Shown piece by piece: positions 25,479 to 34,112 of a DNA stretch of 34,112 nt. The first letter of the stretch is position 1. Every line of letters starts with the position of its first letter. A program made the translations under genes and the position numbers. Below the pieces are notes generated by a model. The model saw only the letters and a program-made list of their open reading frames with translations, was not told the DNA's origin and did no database searches. This stretch comes from Bacteroides acidifaciens (GTDB lineage Bacteria > Bacteroidota > Bacteroidia > Bacteroidales > Bacteroidaceae), in NCBI RefSeq assembly GCF_024623065.1, contig NZ_JANJZR010000048.1, forward strand, positions 1-34,112. Direction: 5' to 3'.

Positions 25479-28400
25479 ATGAGTAGTTTTGAAAAAATGA
25501 GAAGATGTTTATTATTTGTGCTTCTTTTCATAAGTAGTACTGTAAGCAAAGGGCAAATTTATAAGTACATAGGATTGGAAGACGGTTTGAATAATCAGAA
25601 AATATACCATATTCAAAAAGACCAACGAGGGTATATGTGGTTTCTGACTCAGGAAGGAATAGACCGTTATGATGGCAAACATATCAAGCATTACAACTTT
25701 TCGGACGACAGAATGAAGCTGGATTCACGGATTGCCTTAAACTGGCTTTACATGGATAGCGGAAATGTATTATGGGTAATCGGTCAGAAAGGGCGTATTT
25801 TCAGATATGATTCACAACATGATAAATTCGAACTGGTTTATGTGCACCCGGAGCTGATCAGAAATAAGTCGCAGGCATTTCTGAATTACGGTTATTTGGA
25901 CAAGAATGACTGTATATGGCTGTGCTGTAAAGACAGTATCACCTGGTATAATATCCATACTGGAAAGCCCTTGTATATATCGGCGTCGGTTATTGGTGAA
26001 ATAACTGCCATTGAACAGGCGGATGGCAATCATTTTTTTATCGGTACGGGAAGTGGTCTGTTTCGTGCCAGGATAGAAGAGGGAGAATTGAAGCTGGTTT
26101 CTGACGAAGCGCTGGAAAGTATCGATACACCAGTACATGAACTCTATTACCATGCCGTTTCAAACCAACTCTTTGTGGGAACTTATAAGGAGGGAATACT
26201 TATGTATGATATGGGCGGTACAGGAGAAATCATCTCCTTTCAGTCACCCAATAATGTGGAAGTCAATCAGATTGTAGCTTTGAACGCTCACGAGCTTCTG
26301 GTAGCTACAGGCGGAAAAGGTGTATATAAGCTGGATGTGAATACCTGCATGAGCGAACCCTATATAACCGCCGATTATAGTAGTTATAACGGGATGAACG
26401 GAAACAATATCAATGACATCTATGTGGATGAAGAAGAACGTATTTGGCTTGCCAATTATCCTACCGGCATTACCGTTCGTAACAATCGTTATAGGAGTTA
26501 CGACTTGATAAGGCATTCTCTCGGTAACAACCGCTCATTGGTGAACGACCAGGTTCATGACGTGATGGAAGACAGTGACGGTGACCTTTGGTTTGCAACT
26601 AGTAACGGTATCAGTCTTTATCAGACTGCGACAAAAAAATGGCGTTCTTTCTTTAGCTCTTTTGATCCGGTGCCGGATGATGAAAATCACATTTTTTTAG
26701 CACTGTGTGAAGTCTCACCCGGTGTGATATGGGTTGGTGGTTTTACATCGGGCATTTATAAGATAGAGAAGAATAAAGGTTTTAAGATAAGCTATCTTTC
26801 TCCTGCTGCTATTGCGGGAGTACGTCCGGACCAATATATTTTTGACATAAAAAAAGACTCGGCAGGTAATATTTGGTCCGGTGGGTATTATCATTTGAAA
26901 CGAATCAATCTTGAGACTAAAGATGTGCGCTTATATCCGGGAGTAAGTTCTATCACCACCATTCTGGAGAAAGACTTCCGGCAGATGTGGATTGGTACGC
27001 GAATGGGGCTCTATCTGCTTGACAAACAATCCGGAGTTTACCAGTATATCGACTTGCCCGTTGAATCTCTCTATATATGCGCATTATACCAAAGAGAAGA
27101 TGGAATCCTGTATATCGGTACCCGTGGAGCCGGACTTCTTGTTTATGACATTAATAAGAAAAAATTTATTCATCAATACCGAAGTGACAATTGTGCACTG
27201 CTCTCCGACAATATTTATACAATTCTTCCGCGTCAGGACGGGAGTCTCCTAATGGGTACAGAGAATGGTATAACGATTTATTCACCAGAGGGACACTTTT
27301 TTCGCAACTGGACACGGGAACAGGGATTGATGAGTGTCAATTTTAATGCGGGCTCTGCTACGGTCTATAACAAAAGCGCGCTTGTTTTTGGAGGCAATGA
27401 CGGTGCAGTGAAGTTTCCGACAGATATAGAGATACCGGAACCGCATTATTCACGCTTGTTACTGCGCGATTTTATGATAGCCTATCATCCTGTTTATCCG
27501 GGTGATGAAGGTTCTCCTTTGGAAAAAGATATTGATGAAACTGACCGGCTGGAACTGGCCTACGGGCAAAATACGTTTTCTCTTGATGTAGTTTCCATTA
27601 ATTATGATTATCCTTCCAACATCCTTTTTTCATGGAAAATCGACGGTTATCATAAAGAGTGGAGCCGCCCGAGTCAGGATAACCGGATTCTTGTCAGAAA
27701 TCTGCCTCCCGGCAACTATACGTTACAAATCCGTGCCGTATCTAATGAAGAGAAATATAAGACCTACGAGACAAGGAACATTCAGATTGTTATAACGCCT
27801 CCTGTATGGGCCAGTGTGTGGGCGATGGTGGGATATGCAATTTTATTGGTGCTGGTTATGGGGGGTATATTCCGTGTCATCATGCTGCACAAACAAAAGA
27901 AAGTGTCGGATGAGAAAACACGTTTTTTTATCAATACGGCACACGACATACGCACACCGCTTACATTGATAAAGGCGCCATTGGAGGAAGTTGTAGAAAA
28001 TTGCATGGTGGCTGAACGGGCCATACCCCATATGAATATGGCTCTTAAAAATGTGAATACATTACTTCAGTTAACGACTAACCTGATAAATTTTGAAAGG
28101 ATAGATGTTTATTCTTCTACTCTTTACGTTTCCGAGTATGAACTGAATACTTATATGAATGATGTTTGTGCCACTTTCCGCAAATATGCCGAAATGAAAC
28201 ATGTCAGGTTTGTTTATGAAAGCAATTTTGACTATTTGAATGTATGGTTTGATAGTGACAAGATGGGGTCCATTTTAAAGAATATCTTGTCTAATGCATT
28301 GAAATATACACCCGAGGACGGCAGTGTATGTATTTATGCTTGTGAGGAAGGAAATACATGGAGTATCGAGGTGAAGGATACCGGAATCGGTATTCCCTCG

Positions 28401-29489
28401 GGTGAACAGAAGAAATTGTTCAGAAACTGTTTTCGAGGTAGTAATGTCGTCAATCTGAAAGTGACAGGTAGCGGAATCGGGTTGATGCTGGTATACAAGT
28501 TGGTCAAGCTACATAAAGGCAAGATTCAGATTCAGAGTGCCGAACGTCAGGGCACATGTGTACGGATTACTTTCCCGAAAGGAAATGCTCATCTCCATAA
28601 AGCAAAATTTATTTCTCCCAAAGTACCGGATGAACGTCCGGAGGCTATCATACCTAGGGGGACTTCAGCTTTGCCGGCTATGGAGACATCCCGGATAAAC
28701 AGTTCCTTACAGCGCATCCTGATAGTGGAAGATAATGATGATTTGCGCAATTATCTTGTGGATATGCTTAGTACGAGTTATAATATTCAGTCCTGTCCGA
28801 ATGGAAAAGATGCACTTGTTATTATACGTGAATTTAACCCCGAACTTGTTATATCCGATATAATGATGCCTGAGATGAGTGGAGACGAACTTTGCGCTAC
28901 TATAAAGGGAGAACTTGAGATGTCTCATATTCCGGTTATTTTGCTGACTGCACTGGGGGATGAGAAGCATATGCTTGAAGGACTGGAAATCGGGGCGGAT
29001 GCTTATATCATCAAACCTTTCAGTGTGGGGATACTCAAGGCAACGATTAAGAACATACTTACAAATCGTACTTTGCTCCGTCAAGTTTATAATAGCATTC
29101 AAGATGAAGAACAGGATTTTCCGGTCAATTGCACTAATACTCTGGACTGGAAATTTATAGCTTCTGTCAAGGAATGTATAGAGAGGAATATGGGAGATTC
29201 GGACTTTAATGTGGAAATGCTCAGTAGCCAGCATCATATGAGTCGTACGAGCTTTTTCAACAAACTCAAGGCGTTGACCGGTTATGCTCCGGCCGATTAT
29301 ATCCGGATGATACGTTTGCAACATGCTGCACAGTTGTTGAAGCAAGATGAATATACGATAACCGAGATTGCTGATATGGTCGGATTCTCGGATGCAAAAT
29401 ATTTCCGTGAAGTATTTAAAAAGTATTATGGTGTAAGTCCGAGCAAGTATGCGGAATCGGATAGGATACACTCCCAACTTTCAGAATAA
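25479..29489 (+). CDS. Hybrid two-component system regulator (HTCS)
   Basis: A one-protein sensor-regulator of about 1336 aa that spans the inner membrane. Numbered from an in-frame GTG at 25470: a signal sequence (MRRCLLFVLLFISSTVSKGQ); periplasmic two-component propeller repeats to about 700 (GYMWFLTQEGIDRYDG, GDLWFATSNGISLYQ); a Y_Y_Y domain at about 705-775; one membrane helix at about 776-800; HisKA with phospho-acceptor H825 (NTAHDIRTPLTL); HATPase (SNALKYTPEDG, DTGIGIP, GSGIGLML); receiver with D1130 (VISDIMMPEMSG) and KPF; and an AraC-type DNA-binding domain at about 1231-1334. All key residues are present. The start could be 25470, 25479 or 25497. Its target is unclear, since both adjacent PULs have their own ECF systems. 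Confidence 0.95.
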   Translation: MSSFEKMRRCLLFVLLFISSTVSKGQIYKYIGLEDGLNNQKIYHIQKDQRGYMWFLTQEGIDRYDGKHIKHYNFSDDRMKLDSRIALNWLYMDSGNVLWVIGQKGRIFRYDSQHDKFELVYVHPELIRNKSQAFLNYGYLDKNDCIWLCCKDSITWYNIHTGKPLYISASVIGEITAIEQADGNHFFIGTGSGLFRARIEEGELKLVSDEALESIDTPVHELYYHAVSNQLFVGTYKEGILMYDMGGTGEIISFQSPNNVEVNQIVALNAHELLVATGGKGVYKLDVNTCMSEPYITADYSSYNGMNGNNINDIYVDEEERIWLANYPTGITVRNNRYRSYDLIRHSLGNNRSLVNDQVHDVMEDSDGDLWFATSNGISLYQTATKKWRSFFSSFDPVPDDENHIFLALCEVSPGVIWVGGFTSGIYKIEKNKGFKISYLSPAAIAGVRPDQYIFDIKKDSAGNIWSGGYYHLKRINLETKDVRLYPGVSSITTILEKDFRQMWIGTRMGLYLLDKQSGVYQYIDLPVESLYICALYQREDGILYIGTRGAGLLVYDINKKKFIHQYRSDNCALLSDNIYTILPRQDGSLLMGTENGITIYSPEGHFFRNWTREQGLMSVNFNAGSATVYNKSALVFGGNDGAVKFPTDIEIPEPHYSRLLLRDFMIAYHPVYPGDEGSPLEKDIDETDRLELAYGQNTFSLDVVSINYDYPSNILFSWKIDGYHKEWSRPSQDNRILVRNLPPGNYTLQIRAVSNEEKYKTYETRNIQIVITPPVWASVWAMVGYAILLVLVMGGIFRVIMLHKQKKVSDEKTRFFINTAHDIRTPLTLIKAPLEEVVENCMVAERAIPHMNMALKNVNTLLQLTTNLINFERIDVYSSTLYVSEYELNTYMNDVCATFRKYAEMKHVRFVYESNFDYLNVWFDSDKMGSILKNILSNALKYTPEDGSVCIYACEEGNTWSIEVKDTGIGIPSGEQKKLFRNCFRGSNVVNLKVTGSGIGLMLVYKLVKLHKGKIQIQSAERQGTCVRITFPKGNAHLHKAKFISPKVPDERPEAIIPRGTSALPAMETSRINSSLQRILIVEDNDDLRNYLVDMLSTSYNIQSCPNGKDALVIIREFNPELVISDIMMPEMSGDELCATIKGELEMSHIPVILLTALGDEKHMLEGLEIGADAYIIKPFSVGILKATIKNILTNRTLLRQVYNSIQDEEQDFPVNCTNTLDWKFIASVKECIERNMGDSDFNVEMLSSQHHMSRTSFFNKLKALTGYAPADYIRMIRLQHAAQLLKQDEYTITEIADMVGFSDAKYFREVFKKYYGVSPSKYAESDRIHSQLSE

Positions 29490-29500
29490 GACTGATTAAC

Positions 29501-29540
29501 AAAAAAAGCCCTGTAAGAATAACAGATTCTCACAGGGCTT
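29501..29540. terminator. Bidirectional intrinsic terminator between HTCS and the transporter
   Basis: AAGCCCTGTAAGAAT (29506-29520) and ATTCTCACAGGGCTT (29526-29540) form a 15-position stem with one mismatch and a 5-nt loop. Seven A at 29501-29507 supply the T-run on the minus strand, ending the transporter transcript. On the plus strand it is followed by GATTTTATAG, serving the HTCS gene more weakly. Confidence 0.85.
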
Positions 29541-29575
29541 GATTTTATAGCTTCTTCTTAGTAGAAGAAGATTGT

Positions 29576-31090
29576 TTATAATAAGTTGTTAGAGCCAAGG
29601 ATAATCAACATGGTATATCCCAATATCAGTCCGATGATTCCCATAATGATGCCGACTTTCTCCATATCCTTTTGTTGAATCATGCCCGTGGCATGTGCCA
29701 GTGCGTTGGGAGGAGTACTGATAGGTAATATCATTGCTAATGATGAACCGATTGCCACTCCGATCAATAAAGTCTCTACTCCACCTAAGGAAGATAGGTT
29801 CTCACGCATACTGCTTCCTGCAATGGCAAGAATGGGAACGAGCAATGCGGCCGTAGCTGTATGTGAGATGAAATTAGCCATAGCATAACAAATAAGTCCG
29901 GAGCCGACAATCATTAATACAGGAGGCCATGTGTTGAATGGGATAGCTTCAATCATATGTTTGGCAAGTCCTGTCTCCTGTAAGGCGACACCCAGAGCAA
30001 AGCCGCCAGCTACCATCCAGAGTACACTCCAACTGATTTCTTCCAGGTCGCGTTTGGTGATAACTCCCGTTACACAGAACACTGCTACAGGAATCATTGC
30101 CACTACATTGGAATTTACTCCCGTTACTTTGTCGAACATCCATAGTACGACTGTAATGGCAAAAGTGATATATACCACTATAGAACGCCAGTCTTTCTTA
30201 GCCTCCCCTTCGATTTTCAGTTCGATAGTCTTTTGTTTGAAAGGGAACATCCGTAAGAGGATAAACCATGCGATAAATAATACTATAATGGTGTAAGGCA
30301 TCATAAAACTCATCCATTCTCCGAAACCGATATTCAGGTTCAGTCCCTCCGGATCATTCAGGTATTTTAGTGCAATGGCGTTAGGGGGTGTGCCGATGGG
30401 AGTTCCCATGCCTCCTACATTGGCAGCTACAGGGATGGCCATGGCAAGACCGATTTTTCCTTTACCGTCTGCCGGCAGAGCTTTTAATACAGGAGTGAGA
30501 AAGGTAAGCATCATGGCAGCTGTAGCCGTGTTGCTGAGGAACATTGAAAATGCGGCCGTAACAAGGATGAACCCTAATAATACATAACGTGATTGTGTCC
30601 CGAACGGGCGTAACATGACGCGTGCCAACAATACGTCCAATCCGCTTTTGGTTGCTGCGATGGCAAGTATGAACCCACCAATAAATAACATAATGATTGG
30701 ATCGGCAAAGCAATGCATAATGGATTTGTATTTGACCGTCTGTCCCAAGTCTGCTACCGGAATCCCTTGTGTGAAAAACCACAAACTGCTGTCCGATACG
30801 GTAAGTAGCAGTAAGACGACAATAAGTACGGAAGTGGTCCATGCAGGGACAGCCTCGAATACCCACATCAGTGTGGCAAAAATAAAGATAGAAATAAGTC
30901 TTTGTTCTATAACAGTCAACCCTTCTATACCAAATGTGTCAATAGGGAGGAGCCATAAAATAAGGGAAAGGGTAATAGCTACGGTTAGCTTTATACATCT
31001 GGCCACTGTCTGATTTTTTGCCAACCGTTTGGCTTTCTTTAAGTCCTGATAAGCTTCCACCAGATGGAAGCCGTGAAAAATCTTGTACAT
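29576..31090 (-). CDS. DASS/SLC13-family dicarboxylate (divalent anion) transporter
   Basis: An inner-membrane carrier of 504 aa, probably for succinate or other C4-dicarboxylates. It has many hydrophobic segments in the two-fold repeat typical of DASS. The first repeat carries SNTATAAMM (S186-N187-T188) and GTPPNAIAL. The second carries SHTATAALL (S409-H410-T411) and STPPNALAHATG. The second motif is SHT instead of the common SNT, which affects a sodium/substrate site. The N-terminus (about 1-30) is a basic cytoplasmic extension. It is monocistronic, with a TATTTTTG box upstream and a strong terminator downstream. I see no link to either PUL. Confidence 0.9.
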   Translation of the reverse strand: MYKIFHGFHLVEAYQDLKKAKRLAKNQTVARCIKLTVAITLSLILWLLPIDTFGIEGLTVIEQRLISIFIFATLMWVFEAVPAWTTSVLIVVLLLLTVSDSSLWFFTQGIPVADLGQTVKYKSIMHCFADPIIMLFIGGFILAIAATKSGLDVLLARVMLRPFGTQSRYVLLGFILVTAAFSMFLSNTATAAMMLTFLTPVLKALPADGKGKIGLAMAIPVAANVGGMGTPIGTPPNAIALKYLNDPEGLNLNIGFGEWMSFMMPYTIIVLFIAWFILLRMFPFKQKTIELKIEGEAKKDWRSIVVYITFAITVVLWMFDKVTGVNSNVVAMIPVAVFCVTGVITKRDLEEISWSVLWMVAGGFALGVALQETGLAKHMIEAIPFNTWPPVLMIVGSGLICYAMANFISHTATAALLVPILAIAGSSMRENLSSLGGVETLLIGVAIGSSLAMILPISTPPNALAHATGMIQQKDMEKVGIIMGIIGLILGYTMLIILGSNNLL

Positions 31091-31124
31091 GATACTAGTT
31101 TAAGATAAAATTTTAAAAACGGTG

Positions 31125-31132
31125 CAAAAATA
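31125..31132 (-). promoter_or_regulatory. -7 box (TATTTTTG) of the DASS transporter
   Basis: On the minus strand TATTTTTG matches TAnnTTTG exactly and predicts a start about 28 nt before the transporter ATG. The -33 region is poor. Assigned from position and box match. Confidence 0.45.
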
Positions 31133-31407
31133 ACTTTTTATTCTATATTTCGTAAGTGAGTGAGAGAAGTTTTTAATAATTCTTTTTGGTTGTGATGTCC
31201 TTGAAGATATTAATATGGATATTAGGTAGTCTGTCTCTTATCATAATTACGATAACGAGGCACGGCATGGCGAATGTATAAAATTTCTGAAGATGCTTAA
31301 CCGTCTGTTGGTCTGTACCCAATCCCTGACAGGAAAAAGATAGAATTACGTATTCTTTTTTATCTCTGTTTTTTAGTTTTTATATAGGTTACTATACTAT
31401 ATTATTT

Positions 31408-31415
31408 TATTTTTG
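31408..31415 (+). promoter_or_regulatory. -7 box (TATTTTTG) of the GH97 gene
   Basis: TATTTTTG matches TAnnTTTG exactly. The predicted start near 31422 leaves about 35 nt before the ATG at 31457, and argues against the upstream in-frame ATG at 31433. No good -33 box is seen. Confidence 0.45.
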
Positions 31416-31456
31416 CATCATTCTTTTATAATTTGATAACTACTATAATTAAAACC

Positions 31457-33451
31457 ATGAAAAAACTGAAGATTTTATTATTCTTGTGTGTTGTCGCATG
31501 TACGCTTACGGTACAAGCGCAAAAACAATTTACTTTGAACTCTCCGGATGGAAAACTCCAAACGACGATTACCGTAGGTGACAAGTTGACTTATGAAATC
31601 TGCTGTAACGGACGGCAGATTCTTGCTCCTTCTTCAATTTCGATGACATTGGATAACGGAGAAGTCTGGGGAGAGAAAGCAAAGTTGTCCGGCACTTCCG
31701 GGAAAAAAGTAGATCAGATGATTCCTTCTCCTTTCTATCGTGCCAGTGAATTAAGAGACCACTATAATGAACTGACTCTTCGGTTTAAAAAAGACTGGAA
31801 TGTAGAGTTCCGTGCCTACAATGATGGTATTGCTTACCGTTTCGTCAACCGCTCAAAGAAACCTTTCAAAGTGGTTGATGAAGAGGTGGACTATCGTTTT
31901 CCATCCGATATGGTAGCTTCTGTACCTTATGTAAAAACAGGAAAGGACGGTGATTATGACTCTCAATATTTCAATTCCTTCGAAAATACTTATACTACCG
32001 ATCCATTATCGAAGCTGAATAAAAAACGTTTGATGTTTTTGCCATTAGTCGTAGATGCCGGCGAAGGCGTTAAGATTTGTATCACAGAATCCGATTTGGA
32101 GAATTATCCCGGTCTCTATTTGTCTGCTGCTGAAGGAGACAACCGATTGACGGGACGTTTCGCTCCATACCCCAAGAAGATGGTGCAAGGCGGACACAAT
32201 CGGCTTCAGATGTTGGTGAAAGAGCATGAAGCTTACATTGCCAAAGTAGATAAACCCCGGAATTTCCCGTGGCGCATGAGCATTGTTACCACTTCCGATA
32301 AGGATTTGGCAGCAAGCAACTTGAGTTATTTATTGGCTGCCCCTTCCCGTCTGACGGATCTTTCATGGATCAAACCCGGCAAAGTAGCATGGGACTGGTG
32401 GAATGACTGGAATTTGGATGGCGTTGATTTTGTGACCGGAGTCAATAATCCGACTTATAAAGCTTACATTGATTTTGCTTCTGCAAACGGCATTGAGTAT
32501 GTGATACTTGACGAAGGTTGGGCGGTAAATCTGCAAGCGGATTTGATGCAAGTGGTGAAAGAGATTAATCTGAAAGAATTGGTAGACTATGCAGCCACCA
32601 AAAATGTAGGCATCATTCTTTGGGCTGGTTATTATGCTTTCGAACGTGATATGGAGAACGTTTGCCGTTATTATGCCGACATGGGAGTAAAAGGTTTTAA
32701 GGTCGACTTTATGGATCGTGACGATCAGCTTATGACTGCGTTCAATTATCGGGCTGCCGCAATGTGTGCTAAATACAAACTGATCCTCGACTTGCACGGA
32801 ACGCACAAACCAGCCGGTTTGAATCGTACCTATCCGAATGTGTTGAACTTTGAAGGTGTCCATGGTCTGGAACAGATGAAATGGAGTCCGGCTTCAGTGG
32901 ATCAGGTGAAGTATGACGTGATGATTCCTTTCATTCGTCAGGTATCCGGTCCGATGGACTACACTCAAGGAGCGATGCGGAATGCTTCGAAAGGTAATTA
33001 TTACCCTTGCAATACTGAACCGATGAGCCAGGGAACCCGTTGCCGGCAACTTGCTCTGTATGTTGTATTCGAATCTCCTTTCAATATGTTGTGTGATACG
33101 CCGAGCAACTATATGCGCGAACCGGAATCAACAGGATTTATTGCTGATGTTCCGACAGTGTGGGATGAAAGTATCGTGCTTGATGGTAAGATGGGAGAGT
33201 ATATCGTGACAGCACGCCGGAGTGGAAATGTCTGGTATATAGGTGGAATTACCAATTGGACGGCACGTGACATCGAAGTGGATTGCTCTTTCCTGGGTGA
33301 TAAGACGTATGACGCTACATTGTTTAAAGATGGAGCAAATGCTCACCGGATCGGGCGTGATTATAAATGTGAATCCATCCGGATAAAGAATGACAGTAAG
33401 TTGAAGATTCATTTGGCACCCGGAGGTGGTTTTGCTTTGAAGATTAAGTAA
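31457..33451 (+). CDS. GH97 glycoside hydrolase, retaining alpha-galactosidase type
   Basis: A periplasmic GH97 enzyme of 664 aa. The start at 31457 gives a good signal peptide (MKKLKILLFLCVVACTLTVQA); the frame extends eight codons upstream. The N-terminal beta-sandwich (about 22-270) opens with FTLNSPDGKLQ. The (beta/alpha)8 barrel includes KVAWDWWNDWN, ILDEGW and KGFKVDFMDRDDQ. The Asp of VDFMD (D417) and the last Glu of FEGVHGLE (E472) are 55 residues apart, the spacing I recall for nucleophile and acid/base in the retaining alpha-galactosidase BT1871. SusB-type inverting GH97 enzymes lack this Asp nucleophile. It is monocistronic, outside the two PULs. Alpha-galactosidase activity is inferred by that match. 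Confidence 0.88.
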   Translation: MKKLKILLFLCVVACTLTVQAQKQFTLNSPDGKLQTTITVGDKLTYEICCNGRQILAPSSISMTLDNGEVWGEKAKLSGTSGKKVDQMIPSPFYRASELRDHYNELTLRFKKDWNVEFRAYNDGIAYRFVNRSKKPFKVVDEEVDYRFPSDMVASVPYVKTGKDGDYDSQYFNSFENTYTTDPLSKLNKKRLMFLPLVVDAGEGVKICITESDLENYPGLYLSAAEGDNRLTGRFAPYPKKMVQGGHNRLQMLVKEHEAYIAKVDKPRNFPWRMSIVTTSDKDLAASNLSYLLAAPSRLTDLSWIKPGKVAWDWWNDWNLDGVDFVTGVNNPTYKAYIDFASANGIEYVILDEGWAVNLQADLMQVVKEINLKELVDYAATKNVGIILWAGYYAFERDMENVCRYYADMGVKGFKVDFMDRDDQLMTAFNYRAAAMCAKYKLILDLHGTHKPAGLNRTYPNVLNFEGVHGLEQMKWSPASVDQVKYDVMIPFIRQVSGPMDYTQGAMRNASKGNYYPCNTEPMSQGTRCRQLALYVVFESPFNMLCDTPSNYMREPESTGFIADVPTVWDESIVLDGKMGEYIVTARRSGNVWYIGGITNWTARDIEVDCSFLGDKTYDATLFKDGANAHRIGRDYKCESIRIKNDSKLKIHLAPGGGFALKIK

Positions 33452-33560
33452 ACAACCACTTTGCACGCTACATTGTCTATGTCTATTAAATCTTGAAAAT
33501 AGATTGGACATATCTGTAATAGGTTGGATAAGAATGCGTCCCGAACCTTTATAAACGAAG

Positions 33561-33598
33561 AATACCCCTCACTACAACTGTTTGTGGTGAGGGGTATT
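33561..33598. terminator. Hairpin, probable transcription end after GH97
   Basis: AATACCCCTCACTAC (33561-33575) pairs with GTGGTGAGGGGTATT (33584-33598) over 15 positions with one T-G wobble and an 8-nt loop. The stem is very stable, but it lies 110 bp past the GH97 stop and no strong T-run follows on either strand. Confidence 0.5.
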
Positions 33599-33709
33599 AC
33601 ATTAAAAAGAGAGTTTTAGCACATTCGGCACATTTTTTGTTTCTTCTTCCAATTTGGTGTTAAGTTTTTCTCCGCTCATTTAGTAAATTCAGCCAGTGCC
33701 TATATTTGC

Positions 33710-33877
33710 TTACTTTCGTAATTCTCCCCTAAATTCATTTTTCTTAATCCTCCCACAGGAATTATTTCCCTTTTTTGCCCTCATGCTCTCATATTTTGTC
33801 TCCATCCCTTTATTCATGGTGCTTTCCGCTGTTAGAGTAAGTGTGATAGCATAGTGAGGGCAGACGTTTGCTCTCAC
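33710..33877 (-). CDS. Doubtful short ORF, possibly part of a repeated intergenic element
   Basis: From a GTG at 33877 the minus strand reads VRANVCPHYAITLTLTAEST and on to FRGELRK and a stop (55 aa); an ATG start at 33817 would leave 35 aa (MNKGMETKYESMRAKKG). It is basic and low in complexity, with no domain or signal peptide. An overlapping second frame is open over the same bases. More likely a non-coding repeat than a gene. Confidence 0.2.
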   Translation of the reverse strand: MRANVCPHYAITLTLTAESTMNKGMETKYESMRAKKGNNSCGRIKKNEFRGELRK

Positions 33878-34091
33878 TCTCCGAACTCCCCATTTTTTGA
33901 TTCAATCCATTGATTGATAATGATATATGTTGTTTTTGCACCTCTGCAAGCACTCCTCTGTTTTTAGGGCATTTCGCGTTTTTTTTATCGCTTGAATGCC
34001 TGATATATGCCTCAATTGCCGGCTTTTGCCAAGTATAGTTATATCGTATCCGCCCTCTTCCTTTTGCTTGTTTCCATATACAGTGTATCAG

Positions 34092-34108
34092 TCCCACATA
34101 TTGTGGGA
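34092..34108. repeat. Short perfect inverted repeat at the window edge
   Basis: TCCCACA and TGTGGGA flank a 3-nt TAT loop, a perfect 7-bp stem. Its function is unknown; it could belong to a feature continuing past the window. Confidence 0.4.
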
Positions 34109-34112
34109 AAAG

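Larger units (their letters stand above)
31091..31456. promoter_or_regulatory. Divergent transporter/GH97 intergenic region
   Basis: This 366-bp AT-rich region has no gene. It holds exact TAnnTTTG boxes facing both ways (31132-31125 minus, 31408-31415 plus) and an 18-bp imperfect palindrome TTATCATAATTACGATAA at 31238-31255 (8 of 9 pairs) that could be an operator. I see nothing else in it. Confidence 0.5.
33452..34112. other. Right-end stretch with no confident gene
   Basis: About 660 bp of AT-rich sequence follow the GH97 gene. It holds a long hairpin at 33561-33598, a minus-strand reading frame at 33710-33877, a second overlapping minus frame at 33810-34097, and a small hairpin at 34092-34108. 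Neither frame has a recognisable domain. The wording of the first frame seems familiar from other Bacteroides intergenic annotations, which suggests a repeated non-coding element; I could not verify this. Confidence 0.4.

Noticed and set aside
28707..29477. 256-codon open frame on the minus strand
   Set aside because: It lies wholly antisense to the receiver and AraC-type domains of the HTCS and shows no family features.

Overview
The window looks like accessory chromosome of a gut Bacteroides species (thetaiotaomicron/ovatus/xylanisolvens type). This rests on SusC/SusD pairs, Bacteroidetes-type ECF sigma/FecR anti-sigma pairs, a hybrid two-component system, BACON and GH97 domains, and promoters resembling the Bacteroides -7 box TAnnTTTG. 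I see no insertion sequence, CRISPR array, rRNA or tRNA, and codon use is similar throughout.

PUL 1 (about 96-11411). An ECF sigma factor and a FecR-type anti-sigma are on the minus strand. Divergent from them is a plus-strand operon: SusC (with STN signalling domain), SusD, a BACON-GH43 lipoprotein, a BACON-like/IPT-TIG/NHL-propeller lipoprotein, and a GH5-like (clan GH-A) lipoprotein. The cargo suggests surface capture and cleavage of a plant-type or similar glycan; the substrate cannot be named from sequence.

PUL 2 (about 11585-25259, all minus strand, tail-to-tail with PUL 1). Transcription order is ECF sigma, FecR anti-sigma, SusC (with STN), SusD, an endonuclease/exonuclease/phosphatase (EEP) lipoprotein, a PKD-PQQ-propeller lipoprotein, a GH65 alpha-glucosidase of the hydrolytic kojibiosidase/PGGHG-like type, and an SGNH sialate-O-acetylesterase-like enzyme. 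There is no endo-acting glycosidase. The mix of alpha-glucosidase, phosphodiester-type hydrolase and esterase suggests an unusual target: an alpha-1,2-glucosylated, ester-substituted and perhaps phosphodiester-linked molecule.

Right flank (25470-34112). This holds a full-length hybrid two-component regulator (HTCS), a convergent DASS/SLC13 dicarboxylate transporter separated from it by a strong bidirectional terminator, a monocistronic retaining-type GH97 alpha-galactosidase, and about 660 bp with no confident gene.

Regulatory logic. Each PUL has the parts for trans-envelope signalling: the SusC STN domain senses transport, FecR relays it, and the ECF sigma turns on susC. The most interesting non-coding signal is shared by both. 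In each susC leader there is a strong intrinsic terminator pointing antisense to susC, with a candidate promoter placed to make an RNA of about 75-85 nt. This is the layout of the PUL-associated cis-antisense RNAs typified by DonS of B. fragilis. The two candidates share an exact 11-nt string, and both leaders have a similar AAC-containing AT-rich element farther upstream that could be the ECF promoter.
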